This document shows, piece by piece, positions 45,794 to 54,736 of a DNA stretch of 64,000 bases. The DNA lies in the NCBI GenBank assembly GCA_050043265.1, contig JBHJIR010000015.1, positions 1 through 64,000 of the forward strand, given 5' to 3'. The notes beneath the pieces are model-generated. The model did not search any database. It was not told the DNA's origin and was given only the letters and a program-made list of their open reading frames with translations. The position numbers were made by a program, and so were the translations under genes. How positions within the stretch are numbered: position 1 is the first letter of the stretch; the number at the start of each line of letters is the position of its first letter. The stretch is from Pelagibius sp050043265 (GTDB lineage: Bacteria; Pseudomonadota; Alphaproteobacteria; Kiloniellales; Kiloniellaceae).

Positions 45794-47005
45794 CTAGGCC
45801 GTCTGCTTTTTCCGTGCCTCGTACCGCGCCAGGCAGTCCGCAATCAGGCCGTCCATCCTGTTCATCGAACTGGACCAGCTGTGGTGGGATTCGACGCGGG
45901 CCCGGCCGGCGGCGCCCAGGCGCTGCCGCGCCCCGGCATCCTCCATCAGTCCGAGAATCTTATCGGCATAGTCCTGCGGGGCCTCGGCGACCAGCAGGTG
46001 CTCGCCCGCCACGGCGTCAACGCCGGCGACCGCCTCCGGGCTGGTCACCACCGGAACGCCCATGGCCATGGCCTCCAGGATCTTGTTCTGGGTGCCGCGC
46101 GCGATGGAAAGCGGCGCGACGTTGACCGCGGAGCGGCGCACATGGTCGCGCACGTCCGGCACCGTCCCCGTCACGGAAATGCCGTCGCGCTCGGCCAGCC
46201 GCGTCACCTCGGCAGGCGGGTCGGCCCCAATGATGGCGAGGGTCGCCGTCGGCCGGTGCCGGCGGATCAGGGGAAACACCTCGTCGCAGAAGAACTCCAT
46301 CGCGTGCTGGTTCGGGAAGTAGTCCATGCGCCCGACGAAGGAGATCGCGTCGGGGTCGTAAGGCTCGGCCCCGGGCGAGAAATAATCCAGGTCCACGCCG
46401 TTGGGGAACCAATCGCTGGGCGTATCGACGCCGAAGCCGCGCAGCGTTTCCACCTCTGCCTTTGTGATGCAGGTACACAGGTCGAATTCGCGCGCGAGCG
46501 CCTTTTCAGCCGCGGCCATCTTGCTGCCTTCCAGCCAGTAGCCGAGCGACAGCGGGAAAGGTTTGAAGTGGCGATAGAGCAGCCACTTCTGGGAGTCCAT
46601 GTCGCCGAAATCGAGGATCTTCGGAATGCCCTTGACCTGGCTGACATAGGGCGCCACCGAGGAACAGTGGACGAAGATCAGGTCGAAGCTGTCCCGGCGC
46701 AGGCGCTCTTGAATCATCCTCTCCAGCGGCTTGTCGTAGAAATAGGCCATGGAGGACGGCGTCGGCGTCGGCAGGTAGGCGATCATCCGCGCCCAGGCCG
46801 CCGGCTCGCTCACCTGCCCCATCATGAAGTCGTCGCAGTAGGGCGCGATGCCGCGGCCGGCCTCGGCTTCTTCGGGCGACCGCGCCAACGAGGCCACGAC
46901 AACCTCGTGCTGCTGGCTGAGGTGGCGGATCATGTTGAAGGGCCGGATCTTGCCGCCGCGCGCCGGCGGAAAGGGAAAGCGGTGACAGACGTAAAGGATT
47001 CTCAT
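45794..47005 (-). CDS. PEP-CTERM/XrtA-associated glycosyltransferase (GT4, TIGR03087 type)
   Basis: A 403-residue GT-B sugar transferase starting MRILYVCHRFPFPPARGGKIRPFN, the conserved start of the EpsH1-associated family. The donor-binding half shows FPNGVDLDYFSP, FVGRMDYFPN and SIARGTQNKILEAMAMGVPVV. The ATG at 47005 overlaps the amidotransferase stop by 4 bp. It is the last gene of the operon 51533 to 45794. Sugar specificity is unknown. Confidence 0.92.
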   Translation of the reverse strand: MRILYVCHRFPFPPARGGKIRPFNMIRHLSQQHEVVVASLARSPEEAEAGRGIAPYCDDFMMGQVSEPAAWARMIAYLPTPTPSSMAYFYDKPLERMIQERLRRDSFDLIFVHCSSVAPYVSQVKGIPKILDFGDMDSQKWLLYRHFKPFPLSLGYWLEGSKMAAAEKALAREFDLCTCITKAEVETLRGFGVDTPSDWFPNGVDLDYFSPGAEPYDPDAISFVGRMDYFPNQHAMEFFCDEVFPLIRRHRPTATLAIIGADPPAEVTRLAERDGISVTGTVPDVRDHVRRSAVNVAPLSIARGTQNKILEAMAMGVPVVTSPEAVAGVDAVAGEHLLVAEAPQDYADKILGLMEDAGARQRLGAAGRARVESHHSWSSSMNRMDGLIADCLARYEARKKQTA

Positions 47006-48942
47006 TCGGCGGCCGAGACCTCCGCGGTCAGCTCTTCGGAGAGGGCCGCAGGATCGCGGCCATCGAGATAGATCTGCGACCAGATCTCCAGGTTCAGCAG
47101 GGCCAACAGGTGGTCGGTGTGGTCCTCCCGGTTGGCCAGGTGCAGGGCAATCGTTTCCTCGACCACCGGCCAGGCGAGCAGACCGCGCGCTTCGACCGAC
47201 TGCTTCGTCAGCAGCCGGTGCATTACCGTCTTCAGGTCGTCCTTCAGCCAGGCGCCGATCGGGGCGCCGAAGCCGCGCTTCTTGCGGTCCAGGATGCTGC
47301 GCGGCAGGACGCCGTCCAGGGCCCGCTTCATCAAACTCTTCAGGTTGCGGCCGTCGATGCGCAGGGCGGCCGGCACCCGCGCGGCCAGTTCGACCAGTTC
47401 GTGATTCAGCAGCGGCACGCGGCATTCCAGCGAGCTGGCCATGGTCATCTTGTCGGTCAGCATCAGCAGGTCGTTGGGCATCTGCGTCATCAGATCGACC
47501 CGCATCAGCCGGTTCAGGCCGTCGCCCGCCGTCGCCGCGGCAAAGGCCGTCTCCAGGCTGTCGATCCGCCCGGCCTGCGCTTCCTTCATCAGGCGCCGCA
47601 AACTGTCGTGCCCGAACACCTGAACATAACTGCGGTAGCGCTCCTCGAAAGGCAGGTCGTGCGAGGCGACGAAGGTGCGGGCATAACGCGCGACGCTCGA
47701 CAGCTTGCCGTGCCGGTCGCTCGGCAGGGCCTGCACCAGCGGCGCGATCAGCGCCTGGCGCATCCAGCCCGGCACGCGCTGATACTGGCCCGCGTAGTAG
47801 TCGCCGAGATAGCGGTTGTAGCCGCCGAACAGTTCATCGCCGCCGACACCCGACAGAATGACCGTAACGTCCTGGCGCGCGAACTCCGACACCAGGTAGG
47901 TCGTCGCCAGGGCGGAATCGGCGACCGGCTCGTCCATGTGCCAGGCCAGCTTGGGCAGCAGCCGCGCGACATCCGGCCGCACGATGATCTCGCGGTGGTC
48001 GGTGCCGAAGCTCTCGGCAACCTGCCGCGCGTACGGCAGCTCGTTGTAGACCTCGCCCGCGGCGTCGCCCTGGAAGCCGATCGAGTAGGTCTTCACCGGG
48101 CGGTCGCTGTGGCGCGCCATGAAGGCGACGATGGCGCTGGAGTCGACACCGCCGCTCAAGAAGGCGCCCAGCGGCACGTCGCTGACCATCTCCGACACCA
48201 CGGCGGCCTCGATCGCCGCGCGCAGGCGCGCAGCCCAGTCCGCCTCGCTCAGCGTCTCATCGGCTTCGGCCGGGACCTGCCAGTAGGTCTCGATGCGATA
48301 GCCGCCGTTTTCGCAGACCAGCAGACTGGCCGGCGGCAGCTTGCGGATCCCCTTGAACAGGGTCTGGTCCCTGCCGCTGTAGCCGAAGCTCAGATAGTCC
48401 TGCAGCGCGCCGGGATCGACCGCGCGCTCGACGCCGGGCAGCGTCAGCAGGGCCTTGATCTCGGAAGCGAAGGCCAGGCGGCCCTGGTGTTCCATGAAAT
48501 AGACCGGCTTGATGCCCAGGCGGTCGCGTCCCAGCACCAGCCGCCGCTTCGGCGCATCCCAGATGGCGAAGCCGAACATCCCGAGCAGCTTGTGGACGAA
48601 GTCCGTGCCGTGGCGCTGGTAGAGATGCACCAGCACCTCGGTGTCGCTGCCCGTGCGGAAGCGTGCCCCCTCGGCCTGCAGGTCCTTGCGCAACTCCTGG
48701 AAGTTATAGATCTCGCCGTTGCAGACCGTCCAAAGGGTTTCGTCGGTGTTGGCGATCGGCTGGTGCCCGGTGCTGAGATCGATGATCGACAGCCGGCGCA
48801 TGCCCATCGCCAGGCCCCGGTCCACATGGCGCCCTTCGTCGTCGGGCCCGCGGTGGAAGGTGTTCTTGGACATCGCATCCAGCAGCGCCGGATCGCAGTC
48901 CGCCCCTTCCCTCAGGGCCACGATGCCAAAGATTCCACACAT
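47002..48942 (-). CDS. asnB: Asparagine synthase-type amidotransferase
   Basis: A 646-residue enzyme: MCGIFGIV with Cys2 nucleophile, NGEIYNFQEL, SGGVDSSAI near residue 260, and GVGGDELFGGYNRY. Probably amidates a carboxylated sugar of the polymer rather than making asparagine, judged by placement between glycosyltransferases. It is coupled to the glycosyltransferase at 45794 by an ATGA overlap and lies 6 bp after the glycosyltransferase at 48949. It is about as similar to the amidotransferase at 20595 as to general AsnB. Confidence 0.92.
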   Translation of the reverse strand: MCGIFGIVALREGADCDPALLDAMSKNTFHRGPDDEGRHVDRGLAMGMRRLSIIDLSTGHQPIANTDETLWTVCNGEIYNFQELRKDLQAEGARFRTGSDTEVLVHLYQRHGTDFVHKLLGMFGFAIWDAPKRRLVLGRDRLGIKPVYFMEHQGRLAFASEIKALLTLPGVERAVDPGALQDYLSFGYSGRDQTLFKGIRKLPPASLLVCENGGYRIETYWQVPAEADETLSEADWAARLRAAIEAAVVSEMVSDVPLGAFLSGGVDSSAIVAFMARHSDRPVKTYSIGFQGDAAGEVYNELPYARQVAESFGTDHREIIVRPDVARLLPKLAWHMDEPVADSALATTYLVSEFARQDVTVILSGVGGDELFGGYNRYLGDYYAGQYQRVPGWMRQALIAPLVQALPSDRHGKLSSVARYARTFVASHDLPFEERYRSYVQVFGHDSLRRLMKEAQAGRIDSLETAFAAATAGDGLNRLMRVDLMTQMPNDLLMLTDKMTMASSLECRVPLLNHELVELAARVPAALRIDGRNLKSLMKRALDGVLPRSILDRKKRGFGAPIGAWLKDDLKTVMHRLLTKQSVEARGLLAWPVVEETIALHLANREDHTDHLLALLNLEIWSQIYLDGRDPAALSEELTAEVSAAE

Positions 48943-48948
48943 GCAGAC

Positions 48949-50178
48949 TCAGTTCCCCGTTGACGATCCGGTCTTCGCGCCCACCAGACGCTCGTAGATC
49001 GGTGCGTAGCGCGCCACCACCTTGTCCCAGGTGCGTTCGGTCTCGACGAAGCGGCGGCCCTCGTCGCGCATGGCCGTCCAGTCGCCCCGGCGGCCGATCA
49101 CCTCGACCAGCTTGGCCGCCAGCGCCCCGGCGTCGTCGGCCGTGAAAAGATAGCCGCGCTGCCCGTCGACCAGCAGTTCCTTGTGGCCGCCGACATCCGA
49201 GGCCACCACAATAGAGCCTTGCGCCATCGCCTCCAACGGCTTCAAGGGCGTCACCAGATCGGTCAGCCGCATCTTGTGCCGGGGATAGACGAACAGCGTC
49301 ACGAGATCGTAGTACCGCCGCACCTGGTCGTGCGGGACCCGGCCGGTGAAAATCACCCTGTCGGCGATGCCCAGCCGGTTCACCTGGGCCTCCAGGCGTT
49401 CCTTCTCCGGGCCGCCGCCCACCATCAGCAGCTTGATGTCCGGGCGCTGCGCGAAGAGGCGCGACGCCGCCTCCATCAGCAGGTCCAGGCCCTCGTAGGC
49501 ATAGAACGAGCCAATGAAGCCCAGGACGATGCAGCCCTCCAGCCCCAGCGAGCGTTGCAAGTCGGTATCGACGTGGCGTTCCAGGGTGAACCGCTCGACG
49601 TTCACCGCGTTGGGGATCACCGTCACCTTGTCCGCCGGAATGCCGCGTCCCAGGACATCGCGCTTCAGGCCCTCACAGATCATCGTGACCGCGTCCGCGT
49701 GGCGCACCACGAAGGTCTCCAGGGCGCGGGTCGTGCGATAGCGCAGGTCGCCTTCCCGGGCGGTGCCGCCGTCGACGGCGGCGTCCTCCCAAAGCGTGCG
49801 CATCAAGTAGACCACCGGCAGGCGGTGGCGCCGGCCGGCCCGCAAGGCGGGCAGCCCGTTCAGGATCGGCGAATGAGGCTGTAGGATATCGGGCCGGGTT
49901 TCCTCGATGACCTCGTCCAGCCGCTTCAGCGTCGCCCGCATCTGCCAGACTTCGCGCACCAGCGGGATTTTCTGCGACATCTCCGACGGATGCGGCGTGC
50001 GGTAGAAGGTCCAGCCGTCGACCTCGTCGACCGCCCCGTCGAAGCGGTACTGCTTCGGCGTGGTCAGCTGCACCGTGTCCCAGCCGCGCTTGCGCTGGGC
50101 CGCCAGAATGCCGAGCGTCCGGAAGGTATAGCCGCTCTGCAAAGGGAGAGAGTGGTCGAGCAGATGCAAGATCCTCAT
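48949..50178 (-). CDS. Exosortase A-associated glycosyltransferase (GT4, Daro_2409 type)
   Basis: A 409-residue GT-B enzyme beginning MRILHLLDHSLPLQSGYTFR, matching the TIGR04063 family. Donor-side motifs: VIPNAVNVERF, LGFIGSFYAYEGLDLL, GPEKERLE, VTPLKPLEAMAQG. The start at 50178 is fixed by the family start; the longer upstream frame has none. It is 38 bp downstream of the GDP-mannose dehydrogenase gene. Product unknown. Confidence 0.92.
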   Translation of the reverse strand: MRILHLLDHSLPLQSGYTFRTLGILAAQRKRGWDTVQLTTPKQYRFDGAVDEVDGWTFYRTPHPSEMSQKIPLVREVWQMRATLKRLDEVIEETRPDILQPHSPILNGLPALRAGRRHRLPVVYLMRTLWEDAAVDGGTAREGDLRYRTTRALETFVVRHADAVTMICEGLKRDVLGRGIPADKVTVIPNAVNVERFTLERHVDTDLQRSLGLEGCIVLGFIGSFYAYEGLDLLMEAASRLFAQRPDIKLLMVGGGPEKERLEAQVNRLGIADRVIFTGRVPHDQVRRYYDLVTLFVYPRHKMRLTDLVTPLKPLEAMAQGSIVVASDVGGHKELLVDGQRGYLFTADDAGALAAKLVEVIGRRGDWTAMRDEGRRFVETERTWDKVVARYAPIYERLVGAKTGSSTGN

Positions 50179-50216
50179 CGCCGTCCCTCCCCGCTCCCCC
50201 AAGATCCGGTCATCGC

Positions 50217-51533
50217 CTACCAGCAGATGCCTTCGTAGTCCGCGCCGGAAAGCTGCTGCAGTTCGGCGACGCCCTGCAGATCGATCACGCTGCACCCGTT
50301 CGCCGCGGCGGCAATGGCCGGGATGGCGTCCTTGGGGGCATGGCCGATGACGATGGTCCGGGCCCCGTCCAGCGTTGCCTCGACGGAGTTGCTCACCAGC
50401 CGGTCGAGGTGCGGAATCTCGCGTTCGATGTACTCCAGGTTGGTGCCGGTGAGACGCGCGAGGTCCACCGACCGGTCGAAGATCGCCAGCTCGAAGCCCT
50501 TGCCGATCAGGCGCTCGGCCAGGGTCACGAGGGGCGACTCCCGCAGGTCGTCGGTGCCCGGCTTGAAGGCCAGGCCGAACAGCGCGATCTTGCGGCGGCC
50601 GCGTCGTTGGATCATCTCGAAGGCGCGGTCGATGTGCCGGTCGTTACTGGCCAGCACGTGATCGAGCATCGGCAGGCTCAGGTTGACGTCCTTCGCCATG
50701 TCGGCGATGGCCCTCAGTTCCTTGGGCAGGCAGGACCCGCCGAAGGCGAAGCCGGGGCGCAGGTAGGCCGGCGAGATGTTGAGGTCGCGGTCCTCGCAGA
50801 AGATCCGCATCGCGTCGCGGCCATCGATGCCGTTCGCCTTCATCAGGGCGCCCATCTCGTTGGCAAAGGCGATCTTCACCGCATGATACGCGTTGCAGGC
50901 GTATTTCAGAGACTCCGCCGTGCTGGAGGAGGTCCCGATGAGCGGCGCCTGGATGCCGGCGTAGAGCCCTTCGGCGCCGGGGCTGCCGGCGTCGCCGACC
51001 GAACCGATCACCGTGAAGGGCGGAGTGAAGAAATCCTTCACGGCCGCGCCTTCGCGCAGGAACTCCGGGTTGAAGCACAACTCCAGGCCGTCGCCCAGAC
51101 GCCGGCCGGCCGCCTTCTCCAGCGCCGGGGCGATGCGCCGTTCCGTCGTTCCGGGCATGACCGTGCTGCGCACCACAACGCTGTGGGGCGTGGTCTTTTT
51201 CTGCACCGCCTCGCCGATCGCCGCGATCACGGCATCCAGTGCCCCCAGGGACTGCTTGCCGTCCGGGCCGGTCGGCGTGCCGACCGAGATCAGCGAGATG
51301 TCGCTGTCCAGCACCGCGCCCACCGCGTCGTCCGTCGCCGAAATGCGGCCGGATGCCTGGGCCTCGGCCATCAGCTCCGTCAGCCCTTCTTCGACGACCG
51401 GCGTGCCGCCCGAGTTGATGGTGTCGATCTTGCCCCGGTTGACGTCGACCCCGGTCACCGTGTGGCCCAGGCGCGCGAAGCAGGCGCCGGACACGGCTCC
51501 GACGTAGCCCATGCCGAAAATGGAAACTTTCAT
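50217..51533 (-). CDS. algD: GDP-mannose 6-dehydrogenase
   Basis: A 438-residue nucleotide-sugar dehydrogenase starting MKVSIFGMGYVGAVSGAC. FNPEFLREG and AYLRPGFAFGGSCLPKE place catalytic Cys268 exactly as in Pseudomonas AlgD, which favours GDP-mannose over UDP-glucose. It would make GDP-mannuronate. With the phosphomannomutase at 2385 this points to mannuronate or a derivative in the polymer. First gene of the operon running to 45794. A UDP-glucose enzyme cannot be fully excluded without a tree. Confidence 0.85.
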   Translation of the reverse strand: MKVSIFGMGYVGAVSGACFARLGHTVTGVDVNRGKIDTINSGGTPVVEEGLTELMAEAQASGRISATDDAVGAVLDSDISLISVGTPTGPDGKQSLGALDAVIAAIGEAVQKKTTPHSVVVRSTVMPGTTERRIAPALEKAAGRRLGDGLELCFNPEFLREGAAVKDFFTPPFTVIGSVGDAGSPGAEGLYAGIQAPLIGTSSSTAESLKYACNAYHAVKIAFANEMGALMKANGIDGRDAMRIFCEDRDLNISPAYLRPGFAFGGSCLPKELRAIADMAKDVNLSLPMLDHVLASNDRHIDRAFEMIQRRGRRKIALFGLAFKPGTDDLRESPLVTLAERLIGKGFELAIFDRSVDLARLTGTNLEYIEREIPHLDRLVSNSVEATLDGARTIVIGHAPKDAIPAIAAAANGCSVIDLQGVAELQQLSGADYEGICW

Positions 51534-52056
51534 ACCCGTCCCACAACTGTCTCTGAAATCATCAAATCTGCACGCCACCCCCCACGCGGCAGCCCCCGGC
51601 CAAGCGCCGAATGATGCCGAATGATAAGGAGCCGGCACCCGGTCCTGCCGCATCCGGAACAGGGTGCATACCGCCGAAGGGCCAATGAAGTCAAAAGACC
51701 ATCTCAATCATAGTCCGCCCCCCTCCCAATGCCCCACCCCGCCGGCCCGGGACGGCGCCATTCTGGCCTTCCCGACAGCAATTTGATAGGCTATCAGTCT
51801 GGTTCTGCGCCGGCTGGCGACGGTCTGCACCGAATATGGAAAGGGATTTGCTCTGCTTTCGTTCCCGCAGTCAATCTTGCAGACTGGCTTGCAGGGTGGC
51901 GATCCGTCCTCAAGACGGGCTGCAGCAGCCTCCTGCACTTCCGGGTGGCAAAGCGTTCATGCAAAAGCCGTCGATTGGAAGCGCCCCTAAGCCGGCGAAC
52001 GCACAGTGTCCGCAAGTCACTTTCGCAATACTGCGCCAATTTATGGACAATGATAC
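51534..52056. other. Divergent intergenic region between algD and the O-ligase gene
   Basis: About 520 bp with no credible gene. Short frames in it lack ribosome sites and family-like sequence. It should hold promoters in both directions, but I recognise no sigma-54 site with correct spacing. Confidence 0.5.
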
Positions 52057-53397
52057 ATGCGTGACATCTTCATTGTCCTCGCCTGCTTTTCCACAATACC
52101 TCTAACGTTACTTAGGCCGCACATCGGTATTCTTGCCTGGTGCTGGATCTCTTACATGAACCCCCATCGACTGAGTTGGGGCTTTGCCTATGACGCGCGC
52201 CTGGCCCTGGTGGTTGCGGCGGCGACTCTCTTTGCCTGGATGATTTCGAAGGAAACCAAGCGGATCCAGATCAATGCCGTAACGGGCCTGCTGCTCGCCT
52301 ACCTCTTCTGGATGTCGTTTGCCAACCTCTTCGCGCTGGTGCCGGACCTCGCTTTCGACAAGTGGGAGGAAATCGTCAAGATCCTCGTGATGACCTTCAT
52401 CGCGATGATCCTGATCAACAACCGCGAGCGGCTGCACGCCTTCATCTGGGTGATCATCGCCTCCCTGATGTTCTTCGGCGTCAAAGGCGGGATCTTTACC
52501 ATTCTCTCCGGCGGCTCGTACCACGTCTGGGGGCCTCCGGGCAGCTTCATCGAGGACAACAACGCGCTCGCCATGGCGCTGCTGATGGTCCTGCCCCTGC
52601 TGTGGTACCTGCAGATCCATTCGGAATCGAAGCTGCTTCGCCTGACCCTCTTTGCAAGCCTCGGGCTTTTTGCGTTCTCTATCATCGGCAGCCAGTCCAG
52701 AGGCGCCTTTCTCGGGTCCGTCATGATGATGGGCTTTCTGGTCCTGAAGTCGCGCCGGCGCGTGATGTTCGGCGTCACCATCGTGGCGGTCCTGATCGTC
52801 GCCGCCGCCTTCGTGCCGGATACCTGGATCGACCGGATGAGGACGATCGAGACCTATCAGGAGGACGGCTCGGCGATGACGCGTCTCGAGGTGTGGGGCT
52901 TCGCGGTCAAGATCGCGCTCGACCATCCGATTTTCGGCGGCGGCTTCAGGGTGTCGTACGACGACAGCATTTTCCTGCGTTACATTCCGGATGCGTTGAC
53001 CGGCGGCGGCCGGAACTTCCACAGTATCTATTTCGAGGTCCTGGGCGAGCTCGGCTTCATCGGCCTGGGCCTGTTCCTGGCCCTGATGGCCGCCGCGTGG
53101 CGGGCCGGCAGCTGGACGATCAAGCGCACCGCGCACAACCCCGAGCTCACCTGGGCCAACGACCTCGCGCGCATGACCCAGGTCTCACTGGTCGGCTATG
53201 CGACGGCCGGCGCGTTTCAGAATCTCGCCTTCTTCGATCTCTATTTTCATCTGGTCGCCATTCTTTTCATTACGCAGCAGGTTGTGGCCAGGTCCCTCAA
53301 TCCCGATCCTGCCGGCGCCAGGAAGTTCCAACCGGCGCCGGTGCCTGCACGGGCGATAGGGGCAAAGGTGATGCCGCGCCGGGTCGGCACCAAATGA
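52057..53397 (+). CDS. Putative O-glycosylation ligase, exosortase A system-associated
   Basis: A 446-residue polytopic inner-membrane protein (about 10-11 helices) of the Wzy/WaaL superfamily (TIGR03097). The periplasmic region has GSQSRGAFLG, and a later FGGGFRVSYDDS... GGGRNFHSIYFEVLGELGFIG with the conserved His. It either ligates the polysaccharide to proteins or lipid, or polymerises it. The stop overlaps the start of the next gene by 4 bp. Confidence 0.92.
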   Translation: MRDIFIVLACFSTIPLTLLRPHIGILAWCWISYMNPHRLSWGFAYDARLALVVAAATLFAWMISKETKRIQINAVTGLLLAYLFWMSFANLFALVPDLAFDKWEEIVKILVMTFIAMILINNRERLHAFIWVIIASLMFFGVKGGIFTILSGGSYHVWGPPGSFIEDNNALAMALLMVLPLLWYLQIHSESKLLRLTLFASLGLFAFSIIGSQSRGAFLGSVMMMGFLVLKSRRRVMFGVTIVAVLIVAAAFVPDTWIDRMRTIETYQEDGSAMTRLEVWGFAVKIALDHPIFGGGFRVSYDDSIFLRYIPDALTGGGRNFHSIYFEVLGELGFIGLGLFLALMAAAWRAGSWTIKRTAHNPELTWANDLARMTQVSLVGYATAGAFQNLAFFDLYFHLVAILFITQQVVARSLNPDPAGARKFQPAPVPARAIGAKVMPRRVGTK

Positions 53398-54728
53398 GAC
53401 CGCGTTCGGTCGCGCTCCGGATTACCGCGGCGTACATCGCCTCCGCCACGATGTTCGCAACCCTATCCGGCGCGGCGGCCGAAGACCGGCAACCGAACCC
53501 GCTGGACAAGGCGATTGCGGCGCTGGCGCCCGGCCAGTTCGCCACGCTGGAGACCCTCGACATCGACCCGACATTGCTGTCGGTCGGTTCCAGCGGCAGC
53601 GTGTTCGGCTTTACCGAAGACATCAAGTGGGACCCGATATCGGAACAGCTGTTCTATCTGGGCAGCGATCACGGCGGCCCTGCGCAATTCGCCGTGTACG
53701 CGGCGGCGACCAACACCTGGCGGCGCGAGGCAAGACAGCCCTGGTTCTTCTCGGGCGCCGGCGGCGCCAGCCACGGATACGACCACTCCGCCATCGATCC
53801 GAACGGCCGGGCGTTCTACAACCGGCCCGCCGGCTTCACCAATGCTTATCGCTTCGACATCGACAAGCAGACATGGTCGGAGACACCGTCCTTCAAGACC
53901 GATCTGGAGTACAATCAGTGCTGCTCCGCCCTGGAGTATTTCCCGGAACTGGGCGGGCTCGTCTTCGTCTCGGTGGAACGCGCCGTCGTCAATGCGGCCG
54001 TCCTGTTGCTGAAGGACGGCGCGCCGACGTGGCAGCGCCTCGCCAGCAATCTTCCCATGGGGAATTATCACAACTTCGCTGAATACAATCCCGTCCACCA
54101 GGTGCTGGTTTTCGGCGGCGGCAACGGATCCAAGGCGCTCTACAAGCTGGACGGCCAGGGGAAGGTCACGCGGCTGAAGGATGCGCCCGTCCTGCTGGGG
54201 ATTCAGCAGTCCGTGTTCACCGTCGACCCGGCCAGCGGGGACTATCTCGTGTTCACCAAAGGCGGCAAGTTCTACAGCTATGACGTCACCACGGATCACT
54301 GGAGCCTGCAGGACGTTGCCGTCCCCATCTGGACCTCCGCCTACGGCAACCCGATCCATGGCGTGGTCGCCACGCCCTTGACGTCCTACGGGGCAACGCT
54401 GTTCGTGACCTGCGAGTACAATGCCGGGTGCCGCGTCACGCTCTACCGGCATTCCGCTGCCGACGAGGACCCCCGGGCCTACTTTCCGACGGCATCCTTG
54501 GCGGTATCGCCGCCCTTGGTCCGGCCCGGCGAGGAGGCCACATTGTCGTGGAGCAGCGAGGGCGCGACCCGCTGCACAGCCGATTGGACGGCGCAGGGCA
54601 GCACGCGGGGTGAAGAGACCGTCCATCCGACCGCGACGACCGTCTATGCGGTGACCTGTTCGGCGGGCCGCTTCGCCTCCACCGCTTCCGTCTCCCTGGC
54701 CGTGTCCGGCCCGGCGCCCGGCAACTAG
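53394..54728 (+). CDS. Secreted beta-propeller-like protein with a C-terminal Ig-like domain
   Basis: A 444-residue exported protein: signal peptide to about residue 29 (SGAAAED), then a set of repeated strands with Gly-Asp/Tyr-Trp motifs (DIKWDPISEQLFYLGSDHGGP, SAIDPNGRAFYNRPAG, VLVFGGGNGSKALYKLDG) resembling a Kelch-like propeller, and from about 358 an Ig-like domain (LAVSPPLVRPGEEATLSWSSEGATRCTADW). It is co-translated with the O-ligase (ATGA). Role unknown; possible surface or polysaccharide-binding protein. It is convergent with another secreted propeller-like gene. Confidence 0.78.
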   Translation: MRPRSVALRITAAYIASATMFATLSGAAAEDRQPNPLDKAIAALAPGQFATLETLDIDPTLLSVGSSGSVFGFTEDIKWDPISEQLFYLGSDHGGPAQFAVYAAATNTWRREARQPWFFSGAGGASHGYDHSAIDPNGRAFYNRPAGFTNAYRFDIDKQTWSETPSFKTDLEYNQCCSALEYFPELGGLVFVSVERAVVNAAVLLLKDGAPTWQRLASNLPMGNYHNFAEYNPVHQVLVFGGGNGSKALYKLDGQGKVTRLKDAPVLLGIQQSVFTVDPASGDYLVFTKGGKFYSYDVTTDHWSLQDVAVPIWTSAYGNPIHGVVATPLTSYGATLFVTCEYNAGCRVTLYRHSAADEDPRAYFPTASLAVSPPLVRPGEEATLSWSSEGATRCTADWTAQGSTRGEETVHPTATTVYAVTCSAGRFASTASVSLAVSGPAPGN

Positions 54729-54736
54729 AGGGGCAA

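Noticed and set aside
47110..48963. Plus-strand frame of 617 codons
   Set aside because: Antisense shadow of the amidotransferase gene at 47002-48942.
51729..52105. Several short frames before the O-ligase
   Set aside because: Overlapping frames on both strands with no ribosome sites or conserved-looking sequence.
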